From: Petaurus breviceps papuanus
Lineage: Eukaryota; Chordata; Mammalia; Diprotodontia; Petauridae
Reading direction: 5' to 3'
NCBI GenBank assembly: GCA_028583685.1
Contig: JAMXIF010000022.1
Span: 1,757,031 to 1,821,030 of the forward strand
Length of the DNA: 64,000 nucleotides
Under the pieces are notes generated by a model. That model worked only from the letters and a program-made list of their open reading frames with translations. It was not told where the DNA came from and made no database searches. A program made the position numbers and the translations under genes. The stretch's first letter is position 1. Each line of letters starts with the position of its first letter. Positions 40,595-51,943 of the stretch are shown here, in pieces.

Positions 40595-40690
40595 AGCAGC
40601 CTCCTGTGTGCCTGGCACTGTGCTAAGTGCTTTACAATTATTATCTCATTTGATCCTCATAACAACCCTGGGAGGTAGAAGCTATTAAAA
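40595..40690 (-). mobile_element. MIR SINE, 3' half
   Basis: tgtgcctggcactgtgctaa, gtgctttacaattattatct and catttgatcctcataacaac. Confidence 0.72.
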
Positions 40691-40779
40691 GGACAACAGA
40701 TTGTCACTAAGCCTGTATGAAAATCCTTGCCATGTTGGTGGTCTCTGTCACAGCATATATTCTACTGGCACAGTTTTCA

Positions 40780-40925
40780 ATTAAATTAAACAAACATTTA
40801 TTGTGCACTTATTAGGGGCATGGTGGCACAATGCTAGGCACTAGGTGTATATAGACAAAAGGGAACTTATCTCTGCCTTTCCTGAGCTTATACTCTAGCT
40901 TATACTCTAATGTAAAGAAATACAG
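40780..40925 (-). mobile_element. L2 LINE 3' end
   Basis: ttaaacaaacatttattgtg, aatgctaggcactaggtgta and cctgagcttatactctag. The word agcttatactct is duplicated at 40885-40910. Confidence 0.65.
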
Positions 40926-40949
40926 GCTCTCCACAGCAGAAGGAGAAAA

Positions 40950-40976
40950 CACACACACATACACACACACACATCC
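40950..40976 (+). repeat. (CA)n microsatellite, short
   Basis: acacacacacatacacacac. Confidence 0.8.
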
Positions 40977-41099
40977 CACATCTAATTAATTTGTTTGGGC
41001 TCAGAGCACGTTATCTTCTATGACATTGGTGATTGAATGTAAGAGACTCATTCAATAAAAGTATCTTTATGGTTGGAGTCATTAAAGAAATAACCTTAT

Positions 41100-41955
41100 G
41101 TAATCTTTTTTCTTGGTAATTTTTTTCAATTAACAAGCATTTATTTTCTCTCCCTCCTTCCTCTCACCCCTCACCCCACCTATTGAAAAAAGAAAAGCAA
41201 AATCTAAAAGAAAACTGTCAGAACAAATATGTATAGTCAATCAAAACAAATCCTCATGTTGCCCATGTACAAAAAACATCTATCTCATTCTGCATGTGAT
41301 TGATTGATTGGTCTTACCATAGACATATGAAATATGTAGGCAGAGGAGCATCTTTAAGGTTCTATTCATTCTACCAATTGGTAAAGCAATAAAAATAGTA
41401 AGTTCTTATTTGCTTTAGCTTTGTGATGACTGTGATGATAGAGCTGGGACGCCCACTCAATCCCATGGGAGTTTCTCACTGAGATCCATAGCCACTCAAA
41501 GCAAATTGAGCTAGCAGTTCACAGAGGAAAAAAAAGTGGATGAAGAATGTTTATATCTCAGATTATGACAGCAATAAAAAGCCTATTTAGTTAGTCTGTC
41601 GATACTAACTGATATTGCATAAACACTTTAAGTAGACAGGTAAAGGAGGGGCGTAATGTACAATGAGGTTGGAAATATCAGCTGGGTTCAGATTTTAAAA
41701 AATAAACAGAAGGTAGGGGAGGGATTCAGGAGAAAATTTAGGTGATTTAAAAGCAAAAAACATTAATAGCAACTTTCTCCCCCTCTAACACCGTAATGGT
41801 CAACTGTCTAGTCAAATTATCCTCTCAATTCCTTACATGTGACACTATATCTCTCATCGATATTCCTTTGCACAAATCATCTCTCTCCTCTTCTCTTCCT
41901 CATAGAATCCCTCTCTTCCTCCAAGACTCAGAAACAATTTCTTAAAAATACTTAA
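41100..41955. other. AT-rich sequence, possibly an old unassigned repeat at its left end
   Basis: 41120-41290 (caattaacaagcatttattt, ttgaaaaaagaaaagcaaaa, tctcattctgcatgtgattg) has a repeat-like feel I cannot assign. The rest is featureless. Confidence 0.3.
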
Positions 41956-42651
41956 TTGTAGAGAAATCCATTGGGCATGGTTGGGTTGTGCCAACAAAAT
42001 AAAAATGACTATACTGCCTAAATTAATTTGTAGATTTAGTGGTATACCTATCAGACTACTAAGGGGGTATTTAAAAGAGCTAAACACAATAATCACAAGA
42101 TTCACTTGAAAGAGAAAAAAATCTAGAGTTTAAAGGGAAATAAAGAACAAAAAGTAGAAATAAAGGAGAAGCAGCACTTCCAGGCCTCAAACAAAAGCAA
42201 TAATTATCCAATTCATTTGGTTCTGATTAAAAAGTGGAAAAGTACATCAGTGAAACAGACTAGATAATCAGGAATCAGAGACAGTCTAACTCAATAACTT
42301 CATATTTAATGAAACATAAACTACTTAAGGAAGGATTTCCCATTTGATAAGAAGTCCCAGGAAAACCAGAGGACAGATTAACAAAAAATAAACTAGTAGC
42401 TTCAATCACAATAAGTTCTGAATAAATAAATGTTCAACTTAAATATAAACATTCCCACCATTTTAAAATAGAGGAAAATGAATGGAAGTAGCATCCACAA
42501 TTATCACTGGGGGAGAAGGGTGGATCTGGGAAAAGAGAAAAATTCTTGACCAAACAAGGAATAAAGGAGACTGCAAAAGATATAATAAATAAGTTCAATC
42601 GCATGAACTGAGAAGCTTTTTTGAGAACAAAACCAGTAAAGTTTACATCAC

Positions 42652-44004
42652 TGTAATGGCAAGCAAAGAAGTAGTTAACACCTTGTTTCAGCTATTTAGT
42701 TGACACCTTGTTTCAGTTCTTGCCCATGATTGTATCAAGTCTTTGTTGAGAAGCAGAACTTGTGAACCCCACAACTTGTGAACCCTAGAACTTGTGAACT
42801 CTTATTGTTGATGCAACAGGAAGGGGAAGAGCTAATGACCATATATAAGGAGAGGCCCAGGCTGGAGAGAGCAGAACTGAGAAGAGAGAAGAACTGAGAA
42901 CTGAAAAGAACTGAGAAGAGAACTCATGTGGTGTCAGAGTTGAGAAGGAGAAAGCTTATGGTATCCCAGCACTCTATGTTTATCTGTTCTTTCTGTATTG
43001 ATGTTTGTTTGTGATGCTTTGTAGAGAAGCCCTGGGACCTTACTGGAAGCCCTGAAAAAGGACTTTAGGTTTGTCTGTTTACAGAAGTCCTGGAGGAGGG
43101 TTTTGGAGGTCCTGGGACTTTACTGATGATTTGTATTGACCTCTTGGACCTTGTTTGTGGGTCTTTGTTGATTTGTATACTAATGATTTGTGTTGAATTC
43201 TCAGACCTTGTTGGTGGGTCTGTGTTGATTTCACAGGCAGATAGTGGATTGATGATGGTCCCAGCAATGTTATTGTGGCTTTGTTTAGTTTTGTCTTCCC
43301 AGGAACAGAAACTGTGAAGGACTTACTTGAGGTGGACTGGACACTGTGAGCTTCAATCTGGAACAGGAACTGGACAAGGAGCTGGACAAGGAGTTGGGAA
43401 CTTCCTGCCTTTTAACCCAGGTGACAGTTGGGTGGATTCAGATAGGAGCTGGACCCATGGAAGAGGAACCATGGAATCTGAGGGCCAGCCTCAAGTCAAG
43501 ATGAAAAGACTTCTCCTTGAGTATTTAATGAAAACTGAGAGGATCATGATTTGCTGTGGCCTAGGGGTAGGAGGACTTTGTACCCTGTATCCCATATCTC
43601 CTCAGGATGATTAAATTAAGGATGATTGGAAAACAATCTCCAATTAAGAAGAAAGAAGACTTTTTGACTGAGGGATTAAGACAATGTGACCTAGGGGTGA
43701 GGAACTCTGACCTTTGTACTTTGTTTCCCTTAAGGAGGCTTTCTTCTTAAAGATAATTGAGTTAAGGACTCACTAAATGATTGTACTTTGTTTAAAACTA
43801 GGTGATCACTTTGGTGAAAACTATGTAGCCACTTTAGTGGTAACTTGTTATGCTATAATATTGTGAATGCGGTACTTTGATTTCTATGAATGTTTTGTCT
43901 TAGTTTAATGCTGAATAAATAGAGTTCATTATACTATGTAATCAGAACCTTGAAGCTATTCACAGTAGCAGTCCTCTGAAAAGCTGCTCCTGTTTGGCTT
44001 TACA
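42652..44004 (+). mobile_element. Solo LTR fossil (endogenous retrovirus), copy A
   Basis: 1,353 bases, starting TGTAATGGC and ending GGCTTTACA, so TGTAA...TTACA ends, with a perfect 5-bp target duplication atcac at 42647-42651 and 44005-44009. Parts: a TATA-like atatataagg at 42841-42850, a purine-rich aactgagaagag tract, internal diverged repeats around 43090-43230, and AATAAA at 43914-43919. No internal retroviral region remains, so it is a solo LTR. It is younger than the L1 it sits in and related to the LTR at 45821-47296. Class is uncertain. Confidence 0.8.
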
Positions 44005-44009
44005 ATCAC

Positions 44010-44270
44010 TAAAAATAATAACAGATAGCATTTATAGAGTCCTTTAAGGTTTGTGAAGTGCCTTTAGACAGATCTCATTTGATCCTCATATTAACCCTGG
44101 GAGGTAAATACTATTATCCCTATTTACAGATGAAGGAACTGAGGCAAGCACAGGTTAAGTGTCTTGTCCAGGGTAATATAGCTAGTAACTATTTGAGTCA
44201 AAGATTGAACTCAATTTTTCCTGATTCCAGGTCAGTTCTCTATCCACTGTACCCCACAGCTACTTTTTCC
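44010..44270 (-). mobile_element. MIR SINE, nearly full length
   Basis: aacagatagcatttatagag, ctcatttgatcctcatatta, aaccctgggaggtaaatact, gatgaaggaactgaggcaag, ttctctatccactgtacccc. It abuts the LTR's right duplication. Confidence 0.78.
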
Positions 44271-44424
44271 TTAAGCTGATAAACTGTTGCCTGGAGAAAA
44301 ACAAAATCTTTCCAGCAAGTGTCTCTGATAGAGTCTGATGGCCAAGATCTATGAGGAATTAAGGGAAATATGTAAGACCAAGAACCATTCACTAACACTT
44401 AAGCAATGGAAGGATAAAGGGACA

Positions 44425-44565
44425 AAGGATCATAGATTAAGACCTGGAAGGGGCCACTGAGGTCATCTAATCCAGTCTCCTCATTTTACAAGGAAACTGA
44501 GTCTCAGAAAGGAAAAGTGACTTGCCTAACACACCCAGCTAGAAAGTAACAAAGCCGGGATTTTG
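44425..44565 (-). mobile_element. MIR3 SINE
   Basis: ggatcatagattaagacctg, gaggtcatctaatccagtct, cattttacaaggaaactgag, gtgacttgcctaacacaccc. Confidence 0.73.
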
Positions 44566-45159
44566 TTGGAGAATCTTTGGGAAGACAGGAATACAGATAT
44601 ACTGTTGATAGATCTATATATTGGTCTGACCATTCTGAAAAAGAAAAAAAATTGTAATTATACTTTAAAAAAGTGACTAAAATATCCATATCTTTTGACC
44701 TGGAGATCCATTTACTAGGAATATGAGTCAAGGAGGCCAAAGATATAAAGAAAATTTGCATTTACATAGAAACAGGAATTTCAGCATTTGTTGCTGAATA
44801 GTGATTTAGCATTTCCAGAAAAGAACCGGAAATCATGTAGGCTCCTCAAAATGGGGAATGACTAAACAAATCATGGCTCAAGAATGTGATGGAATATTGT
44901 AGAGCTATAGGAAGTGATCAATAAAGCATGAAGAATTCTGAGAACCATGGGAAGACTCATATGAAGTGATTTGAGCTCACATAGAGAGGTTTAATCACAG
45001 TGATAGAGAGGACTAGAGACCACGCCATGGTTTAAAAAAAAAAAAAACAGACCCTGGAAACAGGAAGATGATAGAGGAAACATCCACCCTGGCTTCAAAT
45101 ATCCATAGAAATATCACAGCCCAGAAGTATTAGATTTATTTTCTATAATCACAGGGGGT

Positions 45160-45221
45160 AAAATTAGAAGTAGTGTGGGTAAATTGAAGGGGCAGAGAAG
45201 GTAGGAAGAAGGGAGAGAGGC
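45160..45221 (+). mobile_element. CR1/L3 LINE, left flank of the large L1
   Basis: aaaattagaagtagtgtggg, ggggcagagaaggtaggaag and agagaggc match the 'agaagcaatgg..cagagaggc' part of CR1/L3. The sequence continues on the other side of the L1 at 54137. Confidence 0.55.
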
Positions 45222-45820
45222 TTATTTATTTATTTATTTTTATAGTTTTCAATTTATTTATTTTTTGTTTTCAACATTCACTTCCATGAGTTTTAAATTT
45301 TCTTTCCCTCCCTCGCCACTCCTTCCCCAAGACAGCATGCAATCTAATACAGGCTTTACACATACATTCTTATTAAACACATTTTCACATTAGTCATGTT
45401 GCGATGAATGAGAGAAACCATGAGAAATAAAATAAAAAAGAAAATAGTCTGCTTTGCTCTGCATTCCAACTCCATAGTTCTTTCTCAGGATATAGATGAC
45501 ATTTTCCATCATGGGTCATTTGGAATTGTTTCAAGTCCCTGAATTGCTGAGAAGTCTATCAAAATCAGTCATTACTCATTGTGGCTCTTTCTGTGAACAC
45601 TGTTCTCCTGGTTCTGCTCACTTCACTCATCCTCGGTTCATATAAATATTTCCAGGATTTTCTGAAGTTTTCCTGTCCACCATTTCTTATAGAACAATAG
45701 TATTCCATTACATTCATATACTACAACTTGTTCAGCCATTCCCCAATTGATGGGCATCCCCTCACTTTCCAGTTCTTGACCACCACAAAAAAAGAGCTGC
45801 TATAAATATTTTTGTACATG

Positions 45821-47296
45821 TGTAGCAGCAAGCACCCCAGCATCCCCAGGGTGTCTACCAACACAGGTTCTTGGATCTGCTTTGATAAAGGAAAGCAACT
45901 CAAAATGGGTTAACAAGCTTACTTTACTCAGTCAAACATGTATCATTTACCTAGTTAAGGGGAAAGAGGTCAGCACCCCGAACTTCAGAATATACAGACA
46001 GAATTATCAAGACAGAAAAACAGATCAAGTACACAGTTTTCCAAACTGTGCAACCATTACATCCATACCAAACAACATCTGGGTTTAAAAGCCAGGGGCC
46101 TCTGGACAATGGCTCCCCAGAATCCAGATCAAATCACAGAACACTTCAATGTAATGTAATGCCAAGCAAAGGCAACTTCCCAAGGTTCAAAATACCAGCA
46201 TAGGTGCTCCCCATTTTATTCTGTGACAAATTAACAACGGAGAAGATCAAAATATGACATCATTCAAAATACAGCATTTACTAAGTGTTATTAAATAATC
46301 TCCAAGTACTACCCCACCCCAGGACCTTACATTCATTCAATCAATTACAAAGTCCCTCTTTTAAATACTACACCCCTAGGCTGTACCTTCATTTAGTCCA
46401 CCACAAAACCCCTCTTCTCAAATGGAGATTAGTTTCCAAATCATAAGTAAAGTACATTCATTTGTTCAATCATAGAACACAAAAAGGTCAAAAGTTCCCC
46501 ACCCCTGGATCACAATTGAATCTACCCCAGAGTAACAACAAGTTTAAGCACAGCACTTAATACCCAGATGGAGGTCTTTTCTTCATCTTGACAGAGGCAA
46601 GTTCTCAGCAATCTTTGTTCCTGGGGAGACAAAGCTTAGCAAGGCCACAAGATACATTGCCAGTCTCTTCATTAATTCATCCTCTGTCTGCAGAACAGTC
46701 CTAGGACTCCTGAAAACATTAGCAAAACCCTCTCCCAGGATTTCTGTAAACATACAACAAGAAAATCCTTCTTCAGGGCTTCTGAACCAACAGAAAGGTT
46801 CCCAGACTCCTGCAACAACAGCACTGTCCTTCACCAGTGGACGGTATTCACTCTCTGTCTGCAGAACAGTCTCAGTAGCTCTTAACCAACAGCCAGGTTC
46901 CAGAACTTCTGCAACAACAGGACTGTCTTTCACCAGTGGACAAACCTGGCAAAACAACATCAAAACAGACAGACAAAGTACCAGCAAAACAGCCATGTCT
47001 CCTCAATCCTTGGCAGCTCTGGGGGCAGGTCTCAAAAGTCCAGGGCAATTCAAAGTGGGCCTCAGCAATCCTCTCAGTCTCTCTCTGCCTCCAAAAGGGT
47101 GCTGCTTCCAAAAAGTTCTTCTGCCTCTCTCTTGTGTCTCTCCCAATCTACATCACCAGCTCCTCCCAGTCCAGCCCTCTCTTTTCAAGTCAACAAGTCC
47201 ATCCCACAAGTGGGATTAACAAGCTCTGGGTTTTAACACAATCAAACCAAAAACCAAGCCAATACAGGGGAATCTTTAAATGCCATTACTATCACA
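45821..47296 (-). mobile_element. Solo LTR fossil (endogenous retrovirus), copy B
   Basis: 1,476 bases with TG...CA ends and a perfect 5-bp target duplication acatg at 45816-45820 and 47297-47301, inserted in the L1 3' region, whose sequence resumes without loss. On the minus strand it starts TGTGATAGTAATGGC. It shares blocks with the LTR at 42652-44004: ctaatctccatttgagaaga versus caatctccaattaagaaga, and ccaggggtggggaactttt versus cctaggggtgaggaactct. AATAAA (minus) is at 46215-46220. An open stretch of 137 codons (46583-46996) starts hydrophobic but has no counterpart in the sister LTR. No internal retroviral region remains. Confidence 0.82.
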
Positions 47297-47521
47297 ACAT
47301 GTGGGTCCTTTTCCCATTTTTATAATTTCTTTGGGGTAGAGTCCTAGAAGCTATATTGCTGGTTCAAAGAGTATGCACATTTTTATAGCCTTTTGGGCAT
47401 AGTTCCAAATTGCTCTCCAGGATGGTTGGATCAGCTCAGAGCTCCACCAATATTGAATTAGTGTTCCAACTTCCCCACACCTTCTCCACCATTTATCATT
47501 TTCCTGTTTTGTCATGTTACC

Positions 47522-47553
47522 AATATAAAGTTCTTTCTTTCTTTTTTTCTTTT

Positions 47554-47624
<71 letters not shown>

Positions 47625-47750
47625 CTCTTTCTTTCTCTCTTTCTTTATCTCTCTCTTTCTTCCTTCCTTTTTCTTTCTTTCTTTCTTTCTTTCTACATTT
47701 GTTTGTGTGTTTCTTTCTTTCTACCTTTCTATCTTTTTTTCTTCTTTCAC
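47522..47750 (+). repeat. (TTTC)n microsatellite inside the L1
   Basis: About 200 bases of ttct/tttc with ctct variants. The Phe/Ser/Leu-rich frame across it is an artefact. Confidence 0.93.
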
Positions 47751-47983
47751 AAAACCTTAAACTCAGTTCACTCTGAAGCTCATAGATTGAACCACAATAG
47801 ATCCCTGTCCAAGCTCCACTTAATGGCAGTATTAGCCTTTATACCTAGATAGTGTACCCATTTGGACTTCATTTTCGTATATAGTATCAAACATTGGTCT
47901 ATGCCCAGTTTCTGTCACACTATTTCATAGTTTTCCCAGCAGTTTTTGTCAAATAGTGAGTTCTTATCCCCAAAACGGGGGTC

Positions 47984-48223
47984 TTTGGGTTTATCAAACA
48001 GTAGGCTGTTATAATCATTGACTATTGTGTCTTGTGTACATAATCTATTTCACTAATTTACCCCTCTATCTCTTAGCCAGTACCAAGTTGTTTTGATGAT
48101 TGCTTTGGGTTTATCAAACAGTAGGCTGTTATAATCATTGACTACTGTGTCTTGTTTACATAATCTATTTCACTAATTTACCCATCTATTTCTTAGGCAG
48201 TACCAAGTAGTTTTGATGATTGC
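47984..48223 (-). repeat. 120-bp tandem duplication within L1 ORF2
   Basis: Unit 1 is 47984-48103 and unit 2 is 48104-48223. Both begin tttgggtttatcaaacagta and end gttttgatgattgct. Only a handful of differences separate them (for example cttgtgtaca versus cttgtttaca), so it arose after the element's insertion or in a recent ancestor. Confidence 0.9.
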
Positions 48224-49027
48224 TGCTTTATAATACAATTTAAGATCTGGCATGTCTAGGCAGCCTTCCCTAGCATTTCTTTTCATTAATTCCCTTGATA
48301 TTCTCCAGATGAATTTTGATATTATTTTTTCTAGCTCTATAAAATTTTTGGTAGTTTGATTGGTATGGCACTGAATAAGTAAATTAATTTAGGCAGCATT
48401 TTCATTTTTATTATATTTGCTTGGCCTATTCACAAGCAACTGATGTTTTTCCAGTTATTTAGATCTGACTTTATTTGTGTGAAAAGTGTTTTGTAATTGT
48501 GTTCATATAGTTCCTGGGTTTGTTTTGGCAGGTAGACTCCCAAATATTTTATAATGTCTACAGAAACTTTAAGTGCAATTTCTCTTTCATCTCTTGCTAT
48601 TATTGGGCATTGTTAGTAATATATAGGAATGTCAATGATTTACGTGGATTTATTTTATATCCTGTAACTTTGCTAAAGTTTTTATTATTTCAAGTAGTTT
48701 TTTACTTGATTCTCTCAGATTCTCTAAGTATATCATCACATAATCTGCAAAGAGTGATAACTTAATTTCTTCTTTGCCTATTCTAATTCCCTCAATTTCT
48801 TTTTTTTCTCATTGCTGAAGCTAACATTTTCTAGTACCATATTGAATTACAGTGATGATAATGGACATCCTTGTTTCACCCTCATTCTTGTGGGAAATGC
48901 ATCTAGATTATATAATGCTTGCTGAAGGTTTTAGGTAGATGTTACTTATCATTTTAAAGAAGGCTCTATTTATTCCTGTGCTCTCTAGTGTTTTTAATAG
49001 GAATGGGTGTTGTATTTTGTCAAAAGC

Positions 49028-50830
49028 TTATTCTGCATTTATTGCGATAATCATATGGTTATGGTTAGGTTTGTTGTTGATATGATCAATTATACTGATA
49101 GTTTTCCAAATATTGAACCAGCCCTGCATTCCTGTTATAAATCCTACCTGATCAAAGTGTATTATTCTCTTGATAAGTTGCTGTAATCTTTTTGATAATA
49201 TTTTATTTAAATTTTTTGCATTAATATTCACTAGGGAAATTGGTCTATAATTTTCTTTCTCTGTTTTGCCTCTTCCTGGTTTAGGTATCAGTACTATATT
49301 TGCATCATAAAAAGAATTTGGTAGAACTCCTTCTTTGCCAATTTTCTCAAATAGTCTATATAATATTAGAATTAATTGTTCTTTAAACATTTGATAGAAT
49401 TCACTTGTAAATCCATCAGGCCCTGGAGACTTTTTCCTAGGGAGCTCATTAATAGCTTGTTCAATTCTTTTTCTGAGATGGGGTTATTTAAGCATTTTAC
49501 TTCCTTTTTTGTTAATCTGGGTAATTTATATTTTTGTAAATATTCATCCATTTCATTAATATTGTCAAATTTATGGGTGTACAAATGGGCAAAATAATTC
49601 CTGATTATTGTTTTAATTTCTTCTTCATTGGTGGTGAATTCATTCTTTTCATTTTTGATACTGTATTGATTTTCTTCTCTCTTTTTAAAAATTAAATTAA
49701 TCAAAGGTTTATCAATTTTATTGATATTTTCATAAAAAACAGCTCTTATTAGTTCAGTAGTTTTCTTAATTTCAATTTTATTAATCCCTCCATTGGTTTT
49801 CAGTATCTCTAATTTGGTATTTTATTGAGGATTCTTAATTTGTTCTTTTTCTAGCTTCTTCAGTTACATGCCCAATTCATCAATCTCCTCTTTCTCTGTT
49901 TTATTTTTGAACACATTGAGAGATATAAGACTTTCCCTAAGAACTGATTTCACTGCATCCCATAAGTTTTGATATGTTGTCTCATTATTGTCATTCTCTT
50001 GAATGAAGTTATTGATTTGTTCTATGATTTGCTGTTTAACTCACTCATTCTTTAGGATTAGATTATTTAGTTTCCAATTAATTTTTAGCTTATCTTTCCA
50101 TGGCCCTTTATTACATATAATTTTTATTGTATCATGATCTGAAAAGGATGCATTTAATATTTCTGCCTTTCTGCACTGGATTGTGAGGTTTTTAATGTCC
50201 TAGTACATGGTCAATTTTTGTGTATGTGCCATGAACCACTGAGAAAAAGGTATATTTCTTTCTATCCCCATTCAATTTTCTCCAGAGGGCTACCATATTC
50301 ACCTTTTGTAAAATTCTACTCACCTCCTTAACTTCTTTCTTGTTTATTTTGAGGTTATATTTATCAAGTTCAGAGAGGGGGAGGCTGAGATCCCCCACTA
50401 GTATAGTTTTGCTGTCTATTTCTTCCAGTAACTCCCTTAACTTCTCCTCTAAGGATTTGGATGCTATACCACTTGGTGCATATATGTTTAATAGTGATAT
50501 TATTTCATTGTCTATGGTGCCTTTTAGCAGGATATATTTTCCTTCCTCATCTCTTTTGATTAGATCTATTTTTTCTTTTGCTTTGTCAGAGGTTAGGATT
50601 GCTACCCCTGCTTTTTTTTTTACTTCAGTTGAAGCATAATATATTCTGCTCTAGTCTTTTTACCTTTAGCCTGTGTGTGTCCCCCTTTTTCAGAGTGTTT
50701 CTTGAAAACAACATATTGTAGGATTATGGTTTTTAATCCATTCTGCTATTCACTTCCGTTTTTTGGGAGAGTTCATCCCATTCACATTCACAGTTATGAT
50801 TACTCTCTGCGTCTTTCTCTCCATCTAATC
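49028..50830 (-). pseudogene. L1 ORF2 remnant: endonuclease and reverse transcriptase regions
   Basis: Minus-strand reading. Near 50700-50800: ITVNVNGMNSP and NPTICCFQETL, the APE endonuclease start with the catalytic-region QET. Near 50330-50640: KKAGVAILTSDK, LLNIYAPSG and LVGDLSLPLSELDKYN, where the usual GDFN is GDLS. At 50192-50398: YTFFSVVHGTYTKIDHVLGH. At 49028-49390: [20 protein letters not shown] and [22 protein letters not shown], the RT fingers/palm. Stops and frame changes separate these, so it is dead. Confidence 0.88.
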
Positions 50831-50897
50831 CCCCCCCCTCATTTATGCTTTTATTTTTCCCTTCTTCCTTCCCCTCCTCAAAAGAGTTTTGCTTTTG

Positions 50898-51403
50898 GAC
50901 AGGGTCAAAGTAGAGAATAGAAAAGTGGGGGGCAGGATAGGATGGAGGGAAATATAATCAGTCTTTCACAATATATCCAGTATGGAAATGTTTTGCATAA
51001 CTCCACATGTACAACCTATATTCAATTGCTTACCTTCCCAGTAAGGGTGGGTGACAAGGGAGGAAGGGAAAGAATCTGGAATTTAAAGTTTCAAAATCAA
51101 ATGTTTAAAAAGATATATTATCATTTTTTTTACATGCAACTGAGAAATAAGATATACAGGCACATCTATACGAGATCCATCTTGTCCTACCAGAAAGTTG
51201 GAGGGGGGCTGGGGGAGGATATAGGAGAGAGCAGATTGAGGGAGGGGGTATACAGTGAGATCGCTGTTTTGGGGTGGTGGGTAGGGAAAAGATGGGGAGA
51301 AAATGTGTTACTCAAAATCTTGTGGAAAATGAATGATGTAAAACTAAAAATAAACATAAAATTTGATTAAAAAATAAAGTAGCAGAAAAACTGAAAAAAA
51401 AAA
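50898..51403 (+). mobile_element. 5'-truncated L1 inserted inside the older L1
   Basis: A perfect 13-bp duplication agttttgcttttg lies at 50885-50897 and 51404-51416. The insert ends in an A-run at 51393-51403. Its left half (tggagggaaatataatcagt, gggaggaagggaaagaatct, tttacatgcaactgagaaat) matches the reverse complement of the 3' end at 20870-20960. The right half (51150-51390) is a further 3' segment absent from that copy. It lies opposite in orientation to its host. Confidence 0.85.
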
Positions 51404-51943
51404 AGTTTTGCTTTTGTCTATTGCCTCCCTCAAGCTTCCCTCTCTTCTATTGGCCCTCCTCCCTTTTCTTTCCCTTTTCCCTTACTACTTCTTCCCTCCC
51501 TTCTAATCCTCAGTTCCCTCCCTTTTCTTTTCCCTTTCCCTTACTATTGCCTGTAGGGCAACTTAGATTTCTATACTTAACCTAGCATGTTATTCCCTCC
51601 TTGAATCAAATCCAATGAGAATAAAGTACAAACAATGCTCATCTCCTGCCTTTCTTTCCTTCTACTATAGCATGTTTTTGTGCATCTTTGTGTGAAGTAA
51701 TTTACCCTTTCTTGCCTCCTCCTTCCCTCTTCTCCCATGAAAATTCCTTTGCACCCCTTAATTAGTTTATTTATCAAATCAGTTAATTTATACCTACACT
51801 CTCTATGTATATCCCTTTTAAATGTCATAATAAAGATACAGTTCTCAAGATGAATAATTAATCATCCTCCCATGTAGGAATGTAAATGGTTTGCCCTTAT
51901 TGAATAACATGTTTTGTTTTGTTTTTTATTCCTATTTACCTTT

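Larger units (their letters stand above)
41960..45180 (+). mobile_element. L1 LINE, ORF2 3' part and 3' end, with nested insertions
   Basis: About 41980-42651 is the end of L1 ORF2 (ccaacaaaataaaaatgact, cttaattaatttg-like, ccaggcctcaaac, gggagaagggtggatctggg). It resumes at about 44275 with aagtgtctctgatagagtct, gatggccaagatctatgagg and agaccaagaaccattcacta, then from about 44570 with aaaatggggaatgactaaac and gtgatggaatattgtagagc. A solo LTR and two MIRs sit inside. It is old and frameless. Confidence 0.7.

Noticed and set aside
46583-46996. 137-codon frame with a hydrophobic, signal-peptide-like start
   Set aside because: It lies wholly inside a solo LTR fossil. The sister LTR has no matching frame and there is no homology I recognise.
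47410-47760. Phe/Leu/Ser repeat protein
   Set aside because: It is the translation of the (TTTC)n array inside an L1.
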